Numbered from the stretch's first letter, positions 49,488 to 58,171 are shown. The stretch: 64,000 bases of DNA from GCA-003244245 sp035606945 (GCA_035606945.1 DATNDR010000006.1:48868-112867), one strand, 5' to 3'. Numbers and translations: made by a program. The notes: generated by a model from the letters alone, not told the origin.

Positions 49488-49643
49488 ATGACCAAGTGGG
49501 AATACGCGACGGTGCCGCTGTTGACCCATGCCACCAAGCAGATCCTCGATCAATGGGGCTCCGACGGCTGGGAGCTGGTCACCGTGACGCCGGGTCCGAC
49601 TGGGGAGCAGTTGGTGGCATACCTCAAGCGTCCGAAGCAGTGA
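49488..49643 (+). CDS. DUF4177 small protein
   Basis: A 51-residue protein from ATG 49488 (MTKWEYATVPLLTHATKQILDQWGSDGWELVTV). The W-E-Y-A and G-W-E-L-V motifs define DUF4177. It lies divergent to the Rv3679 homologue and overlaps the RidA-like start by GTGA, as in mycobacterial genomes (Rv3678A position). Function unknown. Confidence 0.85.
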   Translation: MTKWEYATVPLLTHATKQILDQWGSDGWELVTVTPGPTGEQLVAYLKRPKQ

Positions 49644-50092
49644 GCTGGTCGGCCCGGCTCACCGAGCTCGGACTGGTGTTGCCGCCGGTGCCCTCGCCGG
49701 CCGGAGCGTACGTGCCCGCAGTGCGCTGCGGCTCGCTCGTGTTCACCGCGGGCCAGCTCCCGCTCGTCGACGGGGCGGTGGCGGCCATCGGCAAGCTCGG
49801 CGCCGAGATCGACACTGCTCGGGGTCAGCAGCTGGCCCGAATCTGCGTGCTCAACGCGCTGGCCGCGGTGGATAGCCTGGTCGGTCTCGACGCGATGGTC
49901 CGGGTGGTGAAGGTGGTCGGATTCGTCGCGTCGGCATCCGGATTCACCGCGCAGCCCGCCGTGCTCAACGGGGCATCCGAGCTGCTCGGCGACATATTCG
50001 GGCAAGCAGGTGCGCATGCCCGATCGGCGGTCGGGGTGGCCGAGCTGCCGATGGGCGCACCGGTCGAACTCGAGCTGACCGTCGAAATCTAA
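49640..50092 (+). CDS. RidA/YjgF-family protein
   Basis: A 150-residue RidA-fold protein from GTG 49640. It has VPSPAGAYVPAVRCGSLVFTAGQLPLVDG, ARICVLNALAAVDSLVGL and ARSAVGVAELPMGAPVELELTVEI. It corresponds to Rv3678c, the YjgF subgroup without a clear enamine-deaminase arginine. It is coupled to the DUF4177 gene. The metallo-beta-lactamase gene (Rv3677c) that normally follows in M. tuberculosis is missing; a toxin-antitoxin fragment occupies the spot. Confidence 0.88.
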   Translation: MSWSARLTELGLVLPPVPSPAGAYVPAVRCGSLVFTAGQLPLVDGAVAAIGKLGAEIDTARGQQLARICVLNALAAVDSLVGLDAMVRVVKVVGFVASASGFTAQPAVLNGASELLGDIFGQAGAHARSAVGVAELPMGAPVELELTVEI

Positions 50093-50109
50093 CGAACCAC
50101 GCCCCCGCC

Positions 50110-50209
50110 CTCCATGTCGGGATGCGATCGTCACCGTCTCGCCGGCTTCGACTCGTCGCATGATCTCGCTTGCATTCTGCCGCAGTTCGCGTAACCCGAT
50201 GGACTCCAT
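50110..50209 (-). pseudogene. Truncated Phd/YefM-type antitoxin fragment
   Basis: On the minus strand from ATG 50209, MESIGLRELRQNASEIMRRVEAGETVTI matches the N-terminal DNA-binding part of prevent-host-death antitoxins (VapB/Phd type). The match stops at about residue 29, exactly where the 15-base sequence shared with the 43059-43073 palindrome (50110-50124) begins. No C-terminal part or toxin follows. It is a relic, apparently cut by the repeat element. Confidence 0.6.
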
Positions 50210-50246
50210 TGCCAGCCATGAGAGCCCAAGTGCTACAGGCGTGCCG

Positions 50247-50921
50247 TTAACGTGCGCGGCGGACCAGGCGCTGGGGTTCCAGGATAAGAACGCTCTTGCC
50301 TTCCAGGCGCAGCCAACCCCGGTGCGCGAAATCGGCGAGCGCCTTGTTCACCGTCTCCCGGGAGGCGCCGACGAGCTGGGCGATCTCCTCTTGGGTCAGG
50401 TCGTGGGTCACCCGGAGCATGCCGGCCTCCTGGGTGCCGAAGTCGTGCGCGAGCTGCAGCAGGGCCTTGGCCACCCGCCCCGGCACATCGGTGAAGATCA
50501 GGTCAGCGAGCATGTTGTTGGTCCGGCGCAGCCGCCGGGCGATCACCCGAAGCAGCTGCTCGGCGATCTCCGGACGCTTGGCGATCCACTCCCGCAACGC
50601 GGTGCGATCCATGGTCACGGCGCTGACCTCGGTCACCGTGGTGGCCGTCGACGTGCGTGGTCCCGGATCGAAGATCGACAACTCGCCGAACATGTCCGAA
50701 GGTCCGAACACAGCGAGTAGGTTCTCCCGACCGTCAGGCGACCTGCGCCCGATCTTGACCTTGCCAGACAGCACGATGTATAGGCGGTCGCCTAATTCGC
50801 CTTCGGCGAAGATGACGTGCGCGCGTGGAAAGCGGACCGGTTCCAGGGCCACTCTCAAGTCCTGAACTGCCGACGGGTCGACACCCTGAAAGATGCCGGC
50901 CCTGGCCAGGGCATCGTTCAC
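50247..50921 (-). CDS. crp: cAMP receptor protein (Crp, Rv3676 type)
   Basis: A 224-residue regulator from GTG 50921 with a GGAGGAA ribosome site. The cyclic-nucleotide domain (HVIFAEGELGDRLYIVLSGKVKIGRRSPDGRENLLAVFGPSDMFGELSIFDPGPRTSTATT) contains the cAMP phosphate-binding cassette. The C-terminal HTH has THDLTQEEIAQLVGASRETVNKALADFAHRGW. It is nearly identical in motifs to M. tuberculosis CRP, a global regulator of carbon and stress genes including rpfA and whiB1. A longer frame to 50993 adds an unrelated N-terminus and was not used. Confidence 0.93.
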   Translation of the reverse strand: MNDALARAGIFQGVDPSAVQDLRVALEPVRFPRAHVIFAEGELGDRLYIVLSGKVKIGRRSPDGRENLLAVFGPSDMFGELSIFDPGPRTSTATTVTEVSAVTMDRTALREWIAKRPEIAEQLLRVIARRLRRTNNMLADLIFTDVPGRVAKALLQLAHDFGTQEAGMLRVTHDLTQEEIAQLVGASRETVNKALADFAHRGWLRLEGKSVLILEPQRLVRRAR

Positions 50922-51005
50922 CGCGTTCCTCCAGCTGATCGGAGGCGGAACCGGCCCCGCCGTCGAGGAACCTACTACAGTGCCGCCGATCACATAGGGT
51001 GGAGT

Positions 51006-51293
51006 CTAAGGCCGCTGCTCGACGTGCGGTGATCCGACTAACGCACTCCGGCGCAGCCGCCGTCGCCGGAACAGTTCCAGCGCGCCAGTGATGCCGCTGC
51101 CGAACAGCGCGCGAACTTCCTCGGGTCGGGCCGCCTGCAGAAACTCATCCACCTCGTTTTCTTGCACGGCGAGGTTCTCCTTGGCGGCGAGGTAGCGCAG
51201 CCGGTGCTCCAGCCGCTCCATCGCGAGTGCAAAAAACATGATCAACACTGGGATGGCGGCGACAAACCAGATGGTCATGGTGCGGGGGATCAT
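51006..51293 (-). CDS. Small single-span membrane protein
   Basis: A 95-residue protein with one N-terminal transmembrane helix (about 5-25, MTIWFVAAIPVLIMFFALAM). A charged helix (RLEHRLRYLAAKENLAVQENEVDEFLQ) and a basic end follow. It occupies the place of the Rv3675 membrane gene between crp and nth, though on the crp strand. Function unknown. Confidence 0.7.
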   Translation of the reverse strand: MIPRTMTIWFVAAIPVLIMFFALAMERLEHRLRYLAAKENLAVQENEVDEFLQAARPEEVRALFGSGITGALELFRRRRLRRSALVGSPHVEQRP

Positions 51294-51397
51294 GCCCTAT
51301 TACTCGGCCGAGTGCACAACGGGGGGTCGGTGTTCCGGCGTGTGGCTGCTCTCACCCATGCAACCTGGGTGGGCGACGTGGTCCGTAGGCTGAGGGG

Positions 51398-52222
51398 GTG
51401 CCAGCTCGGTCGCGCCGGTCGTTCGCTGCGGAGAGTCATCTCGCGCTGGTCCGCCGAGCCCGGCGAATGGACCGGGTGCTGGCCAGCGCTTACCCGCACG
51501 CGCATTGCGAGCTCGATTTCGGCGCACCGCTCCAGCTGGCGGTGGCCACCATCTTGTCCGCGCAATGCACCGACAAGCGGGTCAACGAGACGACTCCGGC
51601 GTTGTTCGCCCGCTATCCCAGCGCGGCCGACTACGCGGCGGCGGATCGGGGTGAACTAGAGGAGCTGATCCGGCCCACCGGGTTTTACCGGAACAAGGCC
51701 GCGGCGCTGATCGGCCTCGGGGCGGCGCTGGTCGAGCGCTTCGGCGGCGAGGTGCCTGACCGGCTGACCGATCTGGTGAGCCTCCCGGGCATCGGACGCA
51801 AGACCGCCAACGTGATCCTGGGCAACGCCTTCGGCCTGCCCGGCATCACAGTGGACACCCACGTCGGGCGGCTGGTGCGCCGGTGGGGATGGACCGACCA
51901 CGAGGATCCGGTGAAGGTCGAGCAGGCAATCGGGCAGCTCATCCCGAAACGGGACTGGACGATGCTGTCCCACCGGGTGATCTTTCACGGGCGCCGGGTG
52001 TGCCACTCCCGTCGCCCGGCCTGCGGGGTGTGTCCGCTGGCCGGCGACTGCCCGTCCTACGGCACCGGACCCACCGAGCCTGAGGTGGCGGCCGCGTTGC
52101 TGCGCGGCCCCGAGACGCCGCACCTGCTGGCGATGGCCGGGTTGCCGAGCGATTTGGGTCCCGGTGTGGTCGCCACCACCACCACCACCACCGCTGCCAC
52201 CGCCACGGAGGCGATCCCGTGA
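51398..52222 (+). CDS. nth: Endonuclease III
   Basis: A 274-residue DNA glycosylase/AP lyase. It has LAVATILSAQCTDKRVNETTPALF, the HhH motif LPGIGRKTANVILGNAF with the catalytic lysine, the catalytic Asp in VDTHVGRLVRRWGW, and the 4Fe-4S cluster C-x6-C-x2-C-x5-C (CHSRRPACGVCPLAGDC). It removes oxidised pyrimidines. The C-terminal tail has a run of six threonines from ACC repeats, which is not part of the fold. Its stop overlaps the next ATG, starting a four-gene translationally coupled run to marP. Confidence 0.95.
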   Translation: MPARSRRSFAAESHLALVRRARRMDRVLASAYPHAHCELDFGAPLQLAVATILSAQCTDKRVNETTPALFARYPSAADYAAADRGELEELIRPTGFYRNKAAALIGLGAALVERFGGEVPDRLTDLVSLPGIGRKTANVILGNAFGLPGITVDTHVGRLVRRWGWTDHEDPVKVEQAIGQLIPKRDWTMLSHRVIFHGRRVCHSRRPACGVCPLAGDCPSYGTGPTEPEVAAALLRGPETPHLLAMAGLPSDLGPGVVATTTTTTAATATEAIP

Positions 52223-52872
52223 AGCCGGCGTTGCGATGGGCGCTGGTGGCAGTCCTGTTGGCGGGTGCTCTCGTCATGGCGTTGTGGCCGCGGGCGAGCC
52301 CGGCGCCGGCACCATCGTCGACTGGCGCCACCCCGGTTGCTGCCGTTCCCAATATCGATCAGCCCAGTCTCGATCAGTTGCGGTCCCGCGCGGCGCTTCA
52401 ACCCTGCCCGTCCGCGTCCGGCACCGTGAGCGAGGCTCGGGGACCGTTGTCCGGACTGGCGCTGCCCTGCCTGGGTCAACCGGCAACGGTGAACCTGGCG
52501 GCGGCACTGGCCGGCCGGCCGGCATTGCTCAACCTGTGGGGACCGCTGTGCCAACCGTGCACCCAAGAGCTGCCTGCGCTGGCCGCCTACGCCGCCGAGC
52601 CGGGCGCGGTGATGGTGCTCGGCGTGGAGGTGCAGCAGCTGCCCGCTGCGGCGCTGGATGAGCTGGCGGCGCTCAACGTGCATTACCCCTCGGTCAGCGA
52701 TCCCGCTGGCAGGCTGCGCGCCGCTCTGGCGGCCCCGCCCGTCATCCCGCTGACCTACCTGGTTTCCGCAGACGGCACAGTTCGCCAGGTCAACCCGCCC
52801 GAGGTGATGCGCAGCCCGGAGCAGGTGCGGGCCGTCGTGGCGCGCTATCTCGGCCCCGGAGCGCGTGGATGA
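52219..52872 (+). CDS. Membrane-anchored thioredoxin-like protein (Rv3673c type)
   Basis: A 217-residue TlpA/ResA-like protein. It has an N-terminal signal-anchor (about 6-23), a Pro/Ala linker, then a thioredoxin fold with the redox motif WGPLCQPCTQELPAL (C-x-x-C) and a cis-Pro region VIPLTYLVSADG. It is extracytoplasmic and probably maintains disulfides, possibly including that of MarP encoded two genes downstream, as inferred from the conserved linkage. Confidence 0.9.
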   Translation: MKPALRWALVAVLLAGALVMALWPRASPAPAPSSTGATPVAAVPNIDQPSLDQLRSRAALQPCPSASGTVSEARGPLSGLALPCLGQPATVNLAAALAGRPALLNLWGPLCQPCTQELPALAAYAAEPGAVMVLGVEVQQLPAAALDELAALNVHYPSVSDPAGRLRAALAAPPVIPLTYLVSADGTVRQVNPPEVMRSPEQVRAVVARYLGPGARG

Positions 52873-53588
52873 CCGGGCCGTCTGCAGCCGGGTCGATGGT
52901 GGCCGGGCCGCTGGTCGATCCGGCTTCGCTGCCGAGATGGTTGGCCACGCTGGTGCGCCGCACCGTCGGGCTCGTCCCCGCGGATCTCGGCCGGTTCCCG
53001 ACACCACCGCCAGCCGGCCGGCGAGCCGCGGTGCTGGTGCTGTTCGCCGTGGATGCGCACACCGGCGAGCCCGACGTGCTGCTGCAGCGGCGTTCACTCG
53101 TGGTGTCCGCGCATCCGGGCCAGGTCTGCTTTCCCGGCGGAGCGGTCGACGGTGCTGACGACGGACCGGTGGCGACGGCGCTGCGGGAGGCAGCTGAGGA
53201 AGTCGGGGTCCGCGCTGATGACGTGCTGCCCGTGGCGGTGCTGCCGCAGCTGTACCTGCCGCCGTCGGATTTCCTGGTCACCCCGGTACTGGGATATTGG
53301 CAGCGGCCCGGGCCGGTGGCCCCGGTGGACTACCGGGAGACCGTCGCGGTCGCCCGGGTGCTGCTGCGGGTGCTCGCGGACCCGGCGAACCGCCTGATCG
53401 TGCGCGGTCCCAGTGGGTACCCGTACCCCTCGTTCGTGCTACCTGGAATGCTGGTCTGGGGGTTCACCGGCGGGTTACTGGCCGCGCTGCTGACGATGGG
53501 CGGCTGGGCACGGCCTTGGGAGCCGGCGGCTGAGTACGACCTGGAAGCTGCGTGGCGGCTGGCCGAGCGGACCGAGGTGATCCGGTGA
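52869..53588 (+). CDS. Nudix CoA-pyrophosphatase-type hydrolase (Rv3672c type)
   Basis: A 239-residue Nudix protein. The intact box GGAVDGADDGPVATALREAAEEVGV carries the R-E-x-x-E-E catalytic residues, and the upstream SAHPGQVCFPGG signature is that of CoA pyrophosphatases (NUDT7-like). It overlaps both neighbours by four bases. It contrasts with the degenerate Nudix protein at 36360. Confidence 0.92.
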   Translation: MTGPSAAGSMVAGPLVDPASLPRWLATLVRRTVGLVPADLGRFPTPPPAGRRAAVLVLFAVDAHTGEPDVLLQRRSLVVSAHPGQVCFPGGAVDGADDGPVATALREAAEEVGVRADDVLPVAVLPQLYLPPSDFLVTPVLGYWQRPGPVAPVDYRETVAVARVLLRVLADPANRLIVRGPSGYPYPSFVLPGMLVWGFTGGLLAALLTMGGWARPWEPAAEYDLEAAWRLAERTEVIR

Positions 53589-54769
53589 ACTGGGTGGACG
53601 TGCTGGTGCTGGTACTGGCCTTGCTGGCCGGGATCTCCGGCGCCCGGCAGGGCATGGTCGCCGCCGCGGCGTCGTTCATCGGCGTGCTGGCCGGTGCCGT
53701 GATCGGGGTGCGCATCGCGCCGTCGCTGATCGCCAGCTACGAGAGCCCGGAGGTCCGGGTCGCGCTCGGAGTGTCGATCGTGATCGTGCTCGTGGCGCTG
53801 GGCGAGACGCTGGGCGTGTTGCTCGGTCGGGCCGTGCAGCGTCAGATCGACGCCGAGGCGGTGCGCCAGGTGGACAGCTTCCTCGGCGCCGTGGTGCAGG
53901 GCATGGCGGCTCTGGTGGTGGCCTGGCTGGTTGCGCTGCCATTGACCAAATCCTCTGCCTATACCGGGCTGACCGGAGCGGTGCGGGATTCGTCGGTGCT
54001 GCGGGTCGTCGACACGATGATGCCCAACGTGCTGCGCGAGCTGCCCACTGAGCTGACCAGGCTGCTGGACGTCTCCGGATTCCCGGACGTGCTCGCGCCG
54101 TTTGCTCCCACGCCGATCACCGATGTCGGGCCGGCCGACCCCGTGCTACTCAACTCACCCGTGGTGCGCCAGGCCCGGGCCAGCGTGCTCAAGGTGCGCG
54201 GACGGGCGAGGTCGTGTTCCAGGGCACTGGAGGGCACCGCGTTCGTCATCGCGCCGCAGCGGGTGATCACCAACGCGCACGTGGTCGCCGGCACCGACCG
54301 GGTGCAGGTCGAGACCTCGGATGGCGCGCTGGACGCCACGGTGGTCACCTACGACCCGGAAACCGACGTTGCGGTCCTCAAGGTGCCAGGGTTGCGAGCA
54401 CCGGTGCTGCAACTGGCTTCGCAACCAGCCGTCTCCGGGTTGAGCGGGCTGGTGCTCGGCTACCCGCTGGATGGCCCCTACACCGCCTCGGCTGCCCGGG
54501 TGCGCGACCGTATCCACCTGCGCGGCCCCGACATCTACAACGCCTCGACCGTGGTCCGCAACGTCTACACGGTGCGCGCGGTGGTGCGCAGCGGTAACTC
54601 GGGTGGCCCCTTGCTCGACGGGTCCGGCCAGGTGCTCGGCCTGGTGTTCGGCGCCGCCGTGGACAACGACGAAACCGGGTTCGTGCTCGCCGACGACGAG
54701 ATCTCCGACGACGTGGCGACGGCATCCAGTCGCAACGTCGAGGTCTCCACCGGTGCCTGCGCCTCCTGA
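53585..54769 (+). CDS. marP: MarP periplasmic serine protease
   Basis: A 394-residue protein from GTG 53585. Four N-terminal transmembrane helices (colicin V production/CvpA-like, about 4-120) anchor a chymotrypsin-like protease. His is in NAHVVAGTD, Asp in DPETDVAVLKV and Ser in RSGNSGGPLL. Cysteines near the start (RARSCSRAL) and the end (TGACAS) match the MarP disulfide pair. In M. tuberculosis MarP (Rv3671c) is needed for acid and oxidative stress survival and processes RipA. Last gene of the nth-to-marP run. Confidence 0.93.
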   Translation: MNWVDVLVLVLALLAGISGARQGMVAAAASFIGVLAGAVIGVRIAPSLIASYESPEVRVALGVSIVIVLVALGETLGVLLGRAVQRQIDAEAVRQVDSFLGAVVQGMAALVVAWLVALPLTKSSAYTGLTGAVRDSSVLRVVDTMMPNVLRELPTELTRLLDVSGFPDVLAPFAPTPITDVGPADPVLLNSPVVRQARASVLKVRGRARSCSRALEGTAFVIAPQRVITNAHVVAGTDRVQVETSDGALDATVVTYDPETDVAVLKVPGLRAPVLQLASQPAVSGLSGLVLGYPLDGPYTASAARVRDRIHLRGPDIYNASTVVRNVYTVRAVVRSGNSGGPLLDGSGQVLGLVFGAAVDNDETGFVLADDEISDDVATASSRNVEVSTGACAS

Positions 54770-54776
54770 CCCGCGC

Positions 54777-54850
54777 GGCCCGTATACCGCAGTCTGGATG
54801 CAGACTGCGGTATACGGGCCCGCTAAAACAGCAGTCTGCATCCAGACTGC
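54777..54850. repeat. Compound palindrome after marP with two exclusive hairpins
   Basis: Hairpin 1 has 19-bp perfect arms (54777-54795 and 54802-54820) around loop GGATGC. Hairpin 2 pairs the top of hairpin 1 (GCAGTCTGGATGCAGACTGC, 54789-54808) with its exact reverse complement (54831-54850). The two cannot form together. The location, 8 bases after the marP stop, suggests a terminator. The architecture is the same as at 42992-43076, although the sequence differs. Confidence 0.75.
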
Positions 54851-54895
54851 GCCAGCGGAACGTTTCCCGGAGTGACCTGAGGGGAACAGGCGGGC

Positions 54896-55756
54896 GTGGC
54901 GGATGCGCATGGTCAGCAACCTGAGCAACAGCAGTCAGGGCCGGGTACCACCGCGGAGATGGAGCCCAAGCCACAGGACGAGATGGCTGATTACGTGGGA
55001 CGCGGGCTGCTGGCGGGCAAGCGGGCCCTGATCACCGGTGGCGATTCCGGGATCGGGCGGGCGGTGGCGGTGGCTTTCGCCAAGGAGGGCGCCGACGTCG
55101 CGATCGCCTACCTGTGCGAGCACGAGGATGCCCGGCACACAGCCGGTCTGGTCTCCGCAGCCGGACAGCGGGCGGTGCTGCTGCCCGGCGAGCTCGCCGA
55201 CGAGCGGCACGCGACGCAGATCGTCGAGCGGACCGTGGCCGAACTCGGCGGCCTGGAAATCCTGGTCAACCACGTCGGCACCCAGACCCCGGCGAAGTCG
55301 CTGGAGGAGCTGAGCTCCGAGCAGTTCGACTACACCTTCAAGGTCAATGTCTACAGCCATTTCTGGACGACCAAAGCCGCGCTGCGGCACCTGCCCGACG
55401 GTGCAGCGATCATCAACACCGCGTCCATCAACGGCTTGCGAGGTAACAAGACGCTGCTGGACTACTCCGCCACCAAGGGCGCGATCATCGCGTTCACCTA
55501 CTCGCTGGCGCAGAACCTCGTTGAACGGCGGATCCGGGTCAATGCGGTGGCGCCGGGCCCGGTCTGGACGCCGCTCATCCCGGCTACCTTTCCGCCGGAG
55601 AAGGCGGGGTCGTTCGGGCAACAGGTGCCCATGGGCCGGGCCGCGCACCCCGACGAGATCGCTCCTAGTTACGTGTTCTTCGCCGCCGAGCGGCTGTCCA
55701 GCTACTACACCGGGGAAGTGCTCGCGCCCATCGGCGGCGAAACCCTGCCCGGTTAG
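54896..55756 (+). CDS. SDR-family oxidoreductase
   Basis: A 286-residue short-chain dehydrogenase of the YghA/general-stress type. A polar Gln-rich N-terminal extension (about 1-38) precedes the cofactor motif ALITGGDSGIGRAVAVAFAKEGADV. NHVG stands in place of NNAG, and the catalytic residues are Ser in NTASINGLRG and Tyr-Lys in DYSATKGA. The C-terminal GPVWTPLIPATFP and GEVLAPIGGETLPG are typical. Substrate unknown; relatives are stress-induced aldehyde/alcohol dehydrogenases. Confidence 0.88.
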   Translation: MADAHGQQPEQQQSGPGTTAEMEPKPQDEMADYVGRGLLAGKRALITGGDSGIGRAVAVAFAKEGADVAIAYLCEHEDARHTAGLVSAAGQRAVLLPGELADERHATQIVERTVAELGGLEILVNHVGTQTPAKSLEELSSEQFDYTFKVNVYSHFWTTKAALRHLPDGAAIINTASINGLRGNKTLLDYSATKGAIIAFTYSLAQNLVERRIRVNAVAPGPVWTPLIPATFPPEKAGSFGQQVPMGRAAHPDEIAPSYVFFAAERLSSYYTGEVLAPIGGETLPG

Positions 55757-55802
55757 CCCGTCAGCGGCGCCTCCCCTCCCGGGGATTCGTTAGGCTCGCC
55801 GT

Positions 55803-56183
55803 ATGATCGCCCGCCGGCCTCGCGCCGCTGGGTTGGCGGCTGTGCTCACCGGCGCGGGAATACTGCACTTCGCCGTGCCCGCGTCCTACGACGCGATCGT
55901 GCCGAAGCAGTTGCCCGGCGCAGCCCGCACCTGGACCCAGCTGTCCGGTGCGGCCGAACTGGTGGTCGCGGCGCTCATTGCATTACCGCGTACCCGGCGC
56001 TTCGGTGGGCTGCTCGCCGCGTTGCTGTTCATCTGCGTGTTTCCGGCCAACGTGAAGATGGCGATCGACTGGTCGTCCAAACCGCTCTGGATGCGCGCGG
56101 TGGCCTACGGTCGGTTGCCGCTGCAGATCCCGCTCGTGCGGTGGGCCGTTCTGGTGTACCGCGGCCCGGCCCGCGGCCGTTAA
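55803..56183 (+). CDS. DoxX-like small membrane protein
   Basis: A 126-residue protein with four hydrophobic helices and family marks GAGILHFAVPASYDAIVP, LSGAAELVVAALIALP, FPANVKMAID and GRLPLQIPLVRWA. This is the DoxX/MauE-like group common in mycobacteria. Function unknown; relatives act in membrane redox or thiol systems. Confidence 0.8.
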   Translation: MIARRPRAAGLAAVLTGAGILHFAVPASYDAIVPKQLPGAARTWTQLSGAAELVVAALIALPRTRRFGGLLAALLFICVFPANVKMAIDWSSKPLWMRAVAYGRLPLQIPLVRWAVLVYRGPARGR

Positions 56184-56529
56184 CCGGCGCATACAGCCAC
56201 CGCTGGGCGCAGCAGAGTTCCGGCGCCGCGACGGCCCAGCGGGTCGATTACCGACCGCTCGTCGCTGTGATCGGCACATCTGGCGCACGCGACACGACTA
56301 CGCGTTTGCGGGGTTTGCCGACGTTGTGGCCCTACCGTTACCTTCCGCCCGTCACAGATCACGATCTGGCCGCGATAAGGCGCCGTTGCAGCGCCCAGAA
56401 CTCCGACCAGGTCCCCAGCGTGAAAGGGATCGACAGTTGGCGCGTCACCGCAGCCCCCGCGGTCGTCAGCGACATCCCGAGTTCGTCCCTCCAACTGCTC
56501 CCGCGTCCGTATCCCGAGGTGCGCATCGC

Positions 56530-57279
56530 ATGCCCCGGCCAGGCCCGGTGCTGCGGGGGCGGGCCGTGACCGCAGCCGTTGCCGTCGGCGCGCTGGCGGT
56601 GGCCGGTCATACGATGCACACCACCACTTCGGCAGCGACCGAGCAGGTCGCCGACGTCGCCCCCGCGGCGCTGACCGGACCGTCGCTGGAACCTGAGATC
56701 ATGCAGCTGGACTCCATCCGCGCAGCCGCGCCCGAGCTGCCCGCGCTGCGCCGCGCCGTCGAGCGCGCCGACGCCGCCCGAGCCGCGGCCTACCAGGAGG
56801 CGCTGCGAAACCGTCTCGGGCAGCCCTACCAGGCCGGCAACAACCACAGCCTGGACGGCTGGATCGCCAGGGCGCTGGGGTTGATGGGCCTGCCCCAGGC
56901 CCTTGCCGAGGGCGTCAAGTCGATCATCATGCATGAATCCGGTGGTAATCCCAACGCGATCAACAACTGGGACAGCAACGCCGCGGCGGGCATCCCGTCC
57001 CAGGGCCTCATGCAAACCATTCCCAGCACCTTCAGGGCCTGCGTGCTGCCCAGCCTGGCCGACCGGCCGATCACCGACCCGATAGCCAACATCACTGCCG
57101 GAGTTCGCAGCATGATCGCTCACCATGGGCTGGCCACGGTGATGGCCGGCGGGCGGCGCGATGCCCGCGGCAACTACATCGGCTACGGCGGCGCCGGCTG
57201 CGGGAGTTACGACCTCAACGCGTACGCGAGCCAATTGCGCACCCTCTGGAAAGACGAGCCGCTACCCGGCCTGTCCTGA
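56530..57279 (+). CDS. Secreted lytic transglycosylase (SLT domain)
   Basis: From ATG 56530, 249 residues: a signal peptide (about 1-37), a helical spacer with coiled-coil character (ALRRAVERADAARAAAYQEAL), then an SLT goose-type lysozyme domain. Its catalytic Glu is in SIIMHESGGNPNAINNWDSNA, and SQGLMQTIPSTF and TDPIANITAGVRSMIAHHG follow. Sequence and plan match the mycobacterial family of secreted transglycosylases. A longer frame to 56326 exists but would bury the signal peptide. It cleaves peptidoglycan glycan strands. Confidence 0.87.
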   Translation: MPRPGPVLRGRAVTAAVAVGALAVAGHTMHTTTSAATEQVADVAPAALTGPSLEPEIMQLDSIRAAAPELPALRRAVERADAARAAAYQEALRNRLGQPYQAGNNHSLDGWIARALGLMGLPQALAEGVKSIIMHESGGNPNAINNWDSNAAAGIPSQGLMQTIPSTFRACVLPSLADRPITDPIANITAGVRSMIAHHGLATVMAGGRRDARGNYIGYGGAGCGSYDLNAYASQLRTLWKDEPLPGLS

Positions 57280-57392
57280 CCGCGGCGCGCCTGCCTGATC
57301 AGGCCCGACACCGCCGCGCATTCACGTCGTGATGGGAAGATCGCTCGAAACGTTGGCGTTGTCCGAGGTGACGTCGAGACGAGGAGAGTGCG

Positions 57393-58121
57393 TTGGCAGA
57401 CGAGCAGGGGCAGGCTGCGCGGCGAGTCCTGGTGATCGCGGCACATCCGGACGATGTGGACTTCGGATCCGGCGGCACGATCGCGACCTGGACCGACGCG
57501 GGTTTCGAGGTGTCGTACTGCATCGTGACCGATGGGGATGCCGGTGGTTTCGACCCGAAGGTGCCCCGCTCGGCGATCGCCGGTATCCGGCAGGACGAGC
57601 AGCGCAAGGCGGCCGCCGTCCTGGGCGTCACGGACGTCGAGTTCCTCGGTTACCCCGACGGGCGGCTAGTGGTGAGCTTCGAGCTGCGCCGCGACATCAC
57701 CCGGGTCATCCGCCGGGTCCGCCCGGGCCGGGTCGTGGTCCAGCCCCCGCAGCGTGACCTGCGCAATGTCTACGGCAGCCATCCCGACCACCTCGCGGCC
57801 GGGGAAGCCGCGTTATGTGCGGTCTATCCCGACGCCCGCAACCCCTTCGCGCACCCCGAGTTGCTCGAGCAGGAAGGATTGGACGTTCACACGGTCGGCG
57901 AGGTCTGGGTGGTCAGCAGCAACGGCAAGGCCGACCAGTACGTCGACATCACCGACACGTTCGACCGCAAGATCGCGGCGTTGCGCGCGCATGCCAGTCA
58001 GACCACCCACATGACCGGCCTGGAAGAGCGGATACGGGCCTGGGGATCGCGGCAGGCGCAGGCCGCCGGCCTCGCCGAGGGCAGGCTGGCCGAGGGCTAC
58101 CTCGTGCTCGACACCCATTGA
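57393..58121 (+). CDS. PIG-L/LmbE-family deacetylase
   Basis: A 242-residue zinc deacetylase from TTG 57393 with ribosome site GAGGAGAG. Zinc motifs are AAHPDDVDFGSGGTI and GSHPDHLAAGEAAL, and the catalytic Asp is in the first. It resembles MshB/Mca relatives but lacks their specific segments (no WRDSG). The substrate may be a GlcNAc-type sugar or mycothiol conjugate, which is not determinable. A convergent hairpin follows. Confidence 0.85.
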   Translation: MADEQGQAARRVLVIAAHPDDVDFGSGGTIATWTDAGFEVSYCIVTDGDAGGFDPKVPRSAIAGIRQDEQRKAAAVLGVTDVEFLGYPDGRLVVSFELRRDITRVIRRVRPGRVVVQPPQRDLRNVYGSHPDHLAAGEAALCAVYPDARNPFAHPELLEQEGLDVHTVGEVWVVSSNGKADQYVDITDTFDRKIAALRAHASQTTHMTGLEERIRAWGSRQAQAAGLAEGRLAEGYLVLDTH

Positions 58122-58171
58122 TCCACTGGTCACGAGTTGGCTCCACAACCTGACCCGGATCCCCAGCGATC

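Noticed and set aside
52170..52205. ACC repeat at the end of nth as a regulatory microsatellite
   Set aside because: It is short, in frame and only lengthens a disordered tail; no alternative frame would change the product meaningfully.
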